24,000 nucleotides of DNA from Treponema sp. UBA1233 (GTDB lineage Bacteria; Spirochaetota; Spirochaetia; Treponematales; Treponemataceae), in the NCBI GenBank assembly GCA_002309305.1, contig DBWR01000071.1, positions 84,760-108,759 on the forward strand, written 5' to 3'. Below are positions 7,575-12,108 of this stretch, piece by piece (position 1 is the stretch's first letter; the number at the start of each line of letters is the position of its first letter). The translations under genes and the position numbers were made by a program. The notes beneath the pieces were generated by a model. It was not told the origin of the DNA. It searched no databases and worked only from the letters and a program-made list of their open reading frames with translations.

Positions 7575-8768
7575 TTACAGAGTAGTTAAAAAGGGATTCA
7601 GGAAGAGAAGTCCTTTCTCCGTCAAGGAATAGGTATTCCCCGATGTTTTTGCCATCCCTCGCTTTACATAATCATGCCACAGCCCGTCATCCACTCCAAG
7701 CCTCTCTGATAAATCCCCATTCCATTTGAGGCCGGAAAAGCGCTTTTTATAGTCAAGAGAATTGATTCCCGCAAGAGTCCGCAGCCCCATCATGATATAC
7801 TCAAATTCCTCGATTTCCAAAGGCAGAAGTTCTTTTTCCCTCGGTATGGCTTCCCCTGTAATTGAATTTCCTGTCCAAAAATCGCAATACTGCCTGATGT
7901 TCCTCGTATTCGTATATCTAAGGCCTCCCCTGACCGTAAAATCATATATGCTTCCTGTAGCTCCTGAGCCGATTCCTATGTAGTCATCCTGCTTCCAATA
8001 AGTCATGTTGTGCATGCATCTGTGGCCCGGTTTTGCAAAATTAGAAACCTCATACTGCAGGTATCCCCTTTCCTTTAGCATTTCCCTTCCAACCAGCCAC
8101 TGTCTGTCAGCTTCGTCAGGATCCCATTCTTCTCCAGATTCAATTCTATGGGCAAGAGGAGTTCCGTCTTCCACCGTAAGAGTATAGAGTGAAACATGAT
8201 CCGGCTCATACATCAGGATCTCATTCAGGGACTCTTCAAATTCCTTGAGGGAACAGCCACAAAGGCCCGAAATGGCATCAAGATTCAAGTCTCCCTTCCA
8301 AACAGACTTTACAAGATTCAGGGCGTTAAGGCAGTCATTTACATTACAATGCCGGTTTACGTTCTTAAGCACCCTTTCGTTTAATGATTGTATACCCAGA
8401 GAAAGTCTTTTTACCCCCGTCGCCTCCATAACTTTCAGATGGTCATGGGAAAGGGTTTCTGGATTCATTTCCACGCTGATTTCAAGAGGATCTCTTTTTG
8501 GGAACAGGTTCTTCAAGCCAGACACAAGGCGTTCAAGTTGGACTGGAGACAAAAGGCTTGGTGTTCCCCCTCCAATGTAAATGGTCTTCCACCCCGAAAG
8601 ACCTCCCTCAGCCGAATAAAACCTGGAATACCAGAGGGCTTCCGCAAGTAATGCGTCTACATATTCATCCGGAATTTTCCCGGAGCATGGAAGTGAAAAA
8701 AAATCACAGTAATCGCACTTGGCCCTGCAAAAAGGCACATGAACATATAGGGAAACGCTATCGTTCAT
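7575..8768 (-). CDS. hemW: Radical SAM protein HemW (coproporphyrinogen-oxidase-like heme chaperone)
   Basis: HemW belongs to the HemN-like radical SAM family, but its members bind heme and do not oxidise coproporphyrinogen. The iron-sulfur motif is C14-x-x-x-C18-x-x-C21 within C-R-A-K-C-D-Y-C-D-F, the HemW form; genuine HemN has an extra C-G-C after the third position. I-G-G-G-T-P-S at 65-71, S-V-E-M-N-P-E-T and R-L-S-L-G-I-Q-S are the expected SAM-binding elements. The C-terminus (about 320-397) has the HemN C-terminal domain. Length (397) is normal. It follows lepB by 6 bases with no clear ribosome binding site. No heme-synthesis gene is nearby, which fits a chaperone or orphan role. Confidence 0.93.
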   Translation of the reverse strand: MNDSVSLYVHVPFCRAKCDYCDFFSLPCSGKIPDEYVDALLAEALWYSRFYSAEGGLSGWKTIYIGGGTPSLLSPVQLERLVSGLKNLFPKRDPLEISVEMNPETLSHDHLKVMEATGVKRLSLGIQSLNERVLKNVNRHCNVNDCLNALNLVKSVWKGDLNLDAISGLCGCSLKEFEESLNEILMYEPDHVSLYTLTVEDGTPLAHRIESGEEWDPDEADRQWLVGREMLKERGYLQYEVSNFAKPGHRCMHNMTYWKQDDYIGIGSGATGSIYDFTVRGGLRYTNTRNIRQYCDFWTGNSITGEAIPREKELLPLEIEEFEYIMMGLRTLAGINSLDYKKRFSGLKWNGDLSERLGVDDGLWHDYVKRGMAKTSGNTYSLTEKGLLFLNPFLTTL

Positions 8769-8774
8769 AAGGAA

Positions 8775-9470
8775 TCAGAACATCTGGAATTTCTTAAACG
8801 GGAAGTACTCAAGGACAACCTTTCCCTTTATCCTGTCACCGGGAACAGTGCCCCAGAGCCTTGAATCAAGGGCTTCTATCCTGTTGTCGGCAAGAACGTA
8901 GTATTCATCCTCACCAAGAGTCATAGGCTCGAAATTCCCTTTTGACCCCAGACCATCCCACTCCACAGGCACGGCATAAATCTGAATGCTGTATTCCTTT
9001 TCGGCCATCTCAAATTCTGAGAGATAAAGGTTATTTCCCTGCGGCTTTACATAAAGCATATAGTCCTTCATGTAGATTGTGTCCCCGGGAAGAGCCATTA
9101 CACGCCGTACCGTAGGCTGTCCCGTCAGTCGGTCGGTATAACCGAACGGTTCTATCTGCTGAAAAGTGAAAAATGCCACAATTTTGTTCAAGACCGCAAG
9201 TGTAACCGGCTGTTTTTCATCATCAAGCCTTGAAAGGTAGACAAGATCCCCCCGTTTCGGACTTCGGAAAAGAGGACTTACAAAAACACAGCTGTTTTTA
9301 CTGATGTCCGGCCCCATTGAATCCGAGCGTATGAACACCGGAAAAAGAACCAGATTGCACACAAGAGTAAGCAAAATAATCAATATGATGGTCACCGTAA
9401 GGGCAGCTGTAATGCTTTTCTTCCGAGACCTGCGCAATTCAAAAGAATAATCGTATACATTTTGTTTCAT
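8775..9470 (-). CDS. lepB: Signal peptidase I family protein with Arg at the catalytic Lys position
   Basis: Signal peptidase I removes signal peptides from exported proteins using a Ser/Lys dyad. The 231-residue protein has one N-terminal membrane helix (about 21-46), then S-D-S-M at 49-52 with the nucleophile S51. It also has R-G-D-L-V-Y at about 73-78 and the C-terminal box A-D-N-R (194-197) followed by L-D-S-R-L-W-G. The box that normally reads K-R-x-x-G-x-P-G-D reads R122-R123-V-M-A-L-P-G-D, so the general-base Lys is Arg and the conserved Gly is Ala. The codons are clear on the minus strand (CGG CGT). It could be an inactive or altered paralogue, or a lineage variant. It is the first gene of a lepB-hemW pair, divergent from smpB, with a promoter almost touching the ATG. 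Confidence 0.87.
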   Translation of the reverse strand: MKQNVYDYSFELRRSRKKSITAALTVTIILIILLTLVCNLVLFPVFIRSDSMGPDISKNSCVFVSPLFRSPKRGDLVYLSRLDDEKQPVTLAVLNKIVAFFTFQQIEPFGYTDRLTGQPTVRRVMALPGDTIYMKDYMLYVKPQGNNLYLSEFEMAEKEYSIQIYAVPVEWDGLGSKGNFEPMTLGEDEYYVLADNRIEALDSRLWGTVPGDRIKGKVVLEYFPFKKFQMF

Positions 9471-9479
9471 TGTAACCTT

Positions 9480-9508
9480 ATAGTATCACATAGGTTAAAT
9501 GGTTGCAA
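9480..9508 (-). promoter_or_regulatory. Probable promoter of lepB-hemW
   Basis: On the minus strand T-T-G-C-A-A (9503-9508), a 17-base spacer and T-A-C-T-A-T (9480-9485) form a sigma-70-like promoter. A T-G one base before the -10 makes it an extended type. The -10 ends 9 bases before the lepB ATG, so the transcript would begin about 3 bases before the start codon. An A-A-G-G lies in those 9 bases and could serve as ribosome binding site only if transcription starts further upstream. Confidence 0.5.
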
Positions 9509-9529
9509 GGTTATTTTAGAGAATAACTC

Positions 9530-9558
9530 TAGACTTTTAGCCGATAAGAAGTTATAGT
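9530..9558 (+). promoter_or_regulatory. Probable promoter of smpB giving a leaderless mRNA
   Basis: T-A-G-A-C-T (9530-9535), a 17-base spacer and T-A-T-A-G-T (9553-9558) match sigma-70 hexamers at 4 and 5 of 6 positions. The -10 ends 7 bases before the smpB ATG at 9566, so the first transcribed base would be at or next to the A of the start codon. No Shine-Dalgarno sequence precedes this ATG. Confidence 0.5.
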
Positions 9559-9565
9559 AGAAACT

Positions 9566-10030
9566 ATGGATGGAAGTCGAAAGATTATCGCTCAGAATAA
9601 GAAGGCCTTCTTCAACTATAGCATAGATGATAAGCTGGAATGTGGCATTGTCCTGCAGGGAACGGAGGTTAAATCGGTAAAGGCCGGTTCAATTTCTTTT
9701 GCAGACAGTTTTGCCCTGATAGAAAAAGGTGAAGTTTGGGTTCAGAATATGCAGATATCTGAGTATTCATATTCTTCCATCTTCAACCACAATCCCGACC
9801 GCAAAAAAAAACTGCTTTTGCATAGGGATCAGATAAAGAGACTTCAGCGCAAGGTCGAAGAAAAAGGCTATACGCTGATACCGTTGGACATTTACCTTAC
9901 TGGAGGGCGTGTCAAGCTGACGCTTGGCGTGTGTAAGGGTAAAAAGCAATATGATAAACGTGCAAGCATCCGTGAACGCGACGTGTCAAGAGATATGGCA
10001 AGAGAGTTCAGGAAAGGCTTGCAAGGATGA
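9566..10030 (+). CDS. smpB: SsrA-binding protein SmpB
   Basis: SmpB binds tmRNA and delivers it to stalled ribosomes for trans-translation. The 154 residues cover the whole family. Visible parts are the N-terminal I-A-Q-N-K-K-A-F-F-N-Y, G-T-E-V-K-S-V-K-A-G (about 32-41), the H-x-P-x-R-x-x-K-L-L-L-H block and the basic tail (K-K-Q-Y-D-K-R and following) that enters the empty mRNA channel. The tmRNA gene itself is not in the window. The gene is divergent from lepB. Its ATG lacks a ribosome binding site and sits 7 bases after a -10-like element, so it may be translated from a leaderless message. The next gene follows after 9 bases and is probably cotranscribed. Confidence 0.97.
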   Translation: MDGSRKIIAQNKKAFFNYSIDDKLECGIVLQGTEVKSVKAGSISFADSFALIEKGEVWVQNMQISEYSYSSIFNHNPDRKKKLLLHRDQIKRLQRKVEEKGYTLIPLDIYLTGGRVKLTLGVCKGKKQYDKRASIRERDVSRDMAREFRKGLQG

Positions 10031-10039
10031 TAAGAGCTT

Positions 10040-10864
10040 ATGTTAAGGAAAATTCGGTTTCTTGAGTTTTTGGTTCTCCTGGCAGCAATGCCCCTTTCTG
10101 CACAGAAAGTTGTAGGCTTTTATGCAACCGTTTCATCTTCTGATGATACAAACATGCTTACAATGACAACGGACTTGTTCTACACCCAGCTTCAGAACAT
10201 GGACGGATTTTCTGTAATCGACTGCAGGAACACAACCTACAGCGAAGGCGTCGAAAAGAAAGGCGACATAATCTTTTATGCCGAGATTCAGGAAAAGGAC
10301 GGACAATGGTCATGCACCCTTAATGCCGCAACCGGAAATCCCCTAAAAACCGTGCAGGAAACCAGAACTTACGCCTCATACTACAAGATTCTTCTTGACG
10401 CAAAGGCATCCCTTGATACAGTCTTTGCAAAACTATATCAGGACAACCAGGCTTCATCATCCAAAGACCAGTCAGACTCTTCAGCGGCAGGTTCAGGTAC
10501 CGCCAGTCTTGATTCTCTTGCAGGTACATGGGTGGGAGAACCCCTCATAGACAAAGTAATCATTTTGCGTGGTGGAAAAGGTTTTGTCATATTCAAGAAC
10601 GGAGCCAGCATGACCATAGCGGTTTCCATAAAGGGCAAAAACGTTTCCGTAATACAGCAGGGACGTTCCAACGCTTCATTCTATCCGGAAATTGCACGTG
10701 AACTGGCACTGAAAAATGCCGCCACAGCATCTCCAATCTCATGGTCTTTAGTTCTTGTAGGTGAATCAACCCTAAAGGGCTCAAAGACAACCCTTGTGGA
10801 AGACAAAAAATCTTCTTCAGGAATTTCGGTTGGTGAAATAGAAGTTCAGTGGACAAAGCAGTAG
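10040..10864 (+). CDS. Secreted hypothetical protein, two-domain, Ser-rich linker
   Basis: I do not recognise a named family. The 274-residue protein begins with a signal peptide: basic M-L-R-K-I-R, a hydrophobic core, and a signal peptidase I site at P-L-S-A before Q-K (about residue 22/23). No lipobox Cys is present, so the mature protein should be periplasmic. Residues about 23-135 look like a mixed alpha/beta domain (with T-D-L-F-Y-T-Q-L-Q and F-S-V-I-D), somewhat like the nucleoside-diphosphate-type fold of CsgG/LpoB-like domains; this comparison is weak. A Ser/Asp/Gly-rich linker covers about 138-162. From L-A-G-T-W-V-G-E a second, beta-rich domain follows, similar in style to lipocalin-like 'GTW' domains. 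It lies 9 bases after smpB and ends one base before the convergent tsaC stop codon. Confidence 0.72.
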   Translation: MLRKIRFLEFLVLLAAMPLSAQKVVGFYATVSSSDDTNMLTMTTDLFYTQLQNMDGFSVIDCRNTTYSEGVEKKGDIIFYAEIQEKDGQWSCTLNAATGNPLKTVQETRTYASYYKILLDAKASLDTVFAKLYQDNQASSSKDQSDSSAAGSGTASLDSLAGTWVGEPLIDKVIILRGGKGFVIFKNGASMTIAVSIKGKNVSVIQQGRSNASFYPEIARELALKNAATASPISWSLVLVGESTLKGSKTTLVEDKKSSSGISVGEIEVQWTKQ

Positions 10865-10865
10865 T

Positions 10866-11435
10866 TTACACCTCTACCGCACCTTTCCTTACAACGACAG
10901 TATCTCCATCCTGAATTCTAACTATGGTTGAAGGAATTGAAGTCGTTGAATCTCCGTCATCAATTATCAAATCAACTTCATCCCCAAATTCACGGCAAAT
11001 GTCATCTATGGAAACTATGACATCCTTACCGCTGCGGTTAACGCTTGTACTGTATATTGGAGCATCACAAAGGGCTATTACATCTCTGAGCCATTGATCT
11101 CCCGGACACCTGAATGCAACTGTTCCCCCTGATTTGACGCCAACAATTACGGTAAGGGGACCTGGCCAAAGTTTTTTCAATTTTTCAGGTATTTTTTCAT
11201 CACTGTATTTCAGGATATCTTCAGGAGACGAGACAAGCTGAATGAATGGCTTTGTTTCTGAACGCCCCTTTATTTCCCGAATCTTTTTCTCAGTGCAATA
11301 CTCCTTTTTTCCGGGGCAGTCCACTATTCCGCTGAATCCATAAACTGTATCCGTAGGAAGAATGACCACACTCCCCCTTTTTAAAGCGTCAGAGGCTATT
11401 TGAGCTGAGTCTGGATTAGACTTACTGCATGTCAT
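10866..11435 (-). CDS. tsaC: L-threonylcarbamoyladenylate synthase (TsaC/YrdC/Sua5 family)
   Basis: This enzyme makes threonylcarbamoyl-AMP from Thr, bicarbonate and ATP, the first step to t6A at position 37 of ANN-decoding tRNAs. The family pattern is clear: L-P-T-D-T-V-Y-G-F-S-G near the N-terminus, I-K-G-R-S-E-T-K-P-F with the K-x-R that binds ATP, S-T-S-V-N-R-S-G (usual S-T-S-A-N-x-S-G) and V-R-K-G-A at the end. I choose the ATG at 11435, giving 189 residues. A GTG at 11480 would add 15 residues unlike the family and would overlap the upstream gene more. The shorter form overlaps that gene by 14 bases. There is no Sua5 C-terminal domain, so the short TsaC form is meant. Confidence 0.92.
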   Translation of the reverse strand: MTCSKSNPDSAQIASDALKRGSVVILPTDTVYGFSGIVDCPGKKEYCTEKKIREIKGRSETKPFIQLVSSPEDILKYSDEKIPEKLKKLWPGPLTVIVGVKSGGTVAFRCPGDQWLRDVIALCDAPIYSTSVNRSGKDVIVSIDDICREFGDEVDLIIDDGDSTTSIPSTIVRIQDGDTVVVRKGAVEV

Positions 11436-11919
11436 AGAGTTTTGTTCCGGCTGCGGAAGTATAAGTAACCCTTTTGTCACCGAAATTCAAAAGGCCGCGT
11501 GTAAAATCAAGGAAAAGCAAAAACGCATACAGTACGGCAAAAATTCCCACTCCGACACTTTTGCAAACCCATTCAGGAAGGAAATCACCTTCAGTATGCT
11601 TTACAACAGTACCTGCATCGTAAATTTGTGTTTCATTTGGAGCAAGACCGCTGATTTTTATGATTTTTTCACCTTCACGTATATAACCAAGACGTCTGGC
11701 AAAGGCGGCTACAACATCCATGTCTTTTTGAAGCGCAATTTTTTCAAGATAAAGCTCGTCATAAGTCTTTTGTATTGAGGCTGCATTTGCGCTGAGTATC
11801 CTTTTTTGTTCCTGCATCTGATCTGTGGCCCAAAGACCGTCACGTCCTCCGATGAACGAAAGCAAAACGTAAAAAAAAGTGCCGACACAGGCGGCTATTA
11901 AAAATCTGCATCTTGTCAT
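11422..11919 (-). CDS. FtsB/DivIC-like septum formation initiator with an extra C-terminal membrane helix
   Basis: FtsB/DivIC proteins are small bitopic division proteins that join FtsL and FtsQ/DivIB at the septum. The 165 residues begin with a membrane helix (about 5-23), followed by G-R-D-G-L-W-A and a coiled coil (about 32-75, Q-M-Q-E-Q-K-R-I-L through L-Q-K-D-M-D-V), then a short R-L-G-Y-I-R-E-G-E-K motif typical of the family. Ordinary members end near here. This one continues for 80 residues and has a second hydrophobic helix at about 118-140, which would bring the C-terminus back to the cytoplasm. The gene overlaps tsaC by 14 bases. No ribosome binding site precedes the ATG; a -10-like G-A-T-A-A-T ends 9 bases upstream. 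Confidence 0.82.
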   Translation of the reverse strand: MTRCRFLIAACVGTFFYVLLSFIGGRDGLWATDQMQEQKRILSANAASIQKTYDELYLEKIALQKDMDVVAAFARRLGYIREGEKIIKISGLAPNETQIYDAGTVVKHTEGDFLPEWVCKSVGVGIFAVLYAFLLFLDFTRGLLNFGDKRVTYTSAAGTKLYDMQ

Positions 11920-11928
11920 GGTATATTT

Positions 11929-11934
11929 ATTATC
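11929..11934 (-). promoter_or_regulatory. Weak -10-like element immediately upstream of the FtsB-like gene
   Basis: On the minus strand G-A-T-A-A-T (5 of 6 to consensus) ends 9 bases before the ATG at 11919. No convincing -35 hexamer sits 16-18 bases upstream, so this is a weak call. If real, the message would have only a two- or three-base leader. Confidence 0.3.
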
Positions 11935-12044
11935 GGAATGTAAAGTTCATTTCCTAAAAAAATATTGTCACTAAGTTTGAATTAATAAGGCGCATTCCCT
12001 TTCTAATCCTATAAAAAATTAAAGTGTGGAAAATTCATAAAATT

Positions 12045-12052
12045 GCCGATAA
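12045..12052 (+). promoter_or_regulatory. Exact sigma-28-type -10 (GCCGATAA) upstream of the acidic protein gene, spacing atypical
   Basis: G-C-C-G-A-T-A-A is the sigma-28 -10 consensus. T-A-A-A-G-T-G-T (12020-12027) resembles the -35 box T-A-A-A-G-T-T-T, but the gap is 17 bases where 11 are expected. Transcription from here would give a leader of about 50 bases before the ATG at 12109. The stretch 11920-12108 holds nothing else I can name; a T-A-T-A-A-A at 12083-12088 lacks a -35 partner. Confidence 0.25.
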
Positions 12053-12108
12053 AATAATGTATGTTGTATTTAAACAGCGTCGTATAAATAAGCAAGGTGG
12101 TGAGATTT

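Noticed and set aside
7575..8768. Oxygen-independent coproporphyrinogen oxidase HemN
   Set aside because: The iron-sulfur motif is of the HemW type (C-x-x-x-C-D-Y-C-D-F, no following C-G-C), the N-terminal extension of HemN is absent, and no heme-synthesis genes are near.
9540..9547. A second G-C-C-G-A-T-A-A, upstream of smpB, as a sigma-28 promoter
   Set aside because: No T-A-A-A lies 15 bases upstream, and a better sigma-70-type pair with correct spacing overlaps it.
11436..11480. GTG start adding 15 residues to tsaC
   Set aside because: The added residues do not resemble the family N-terminus, and the ATG at 11435 gives a normal-length enzyme.
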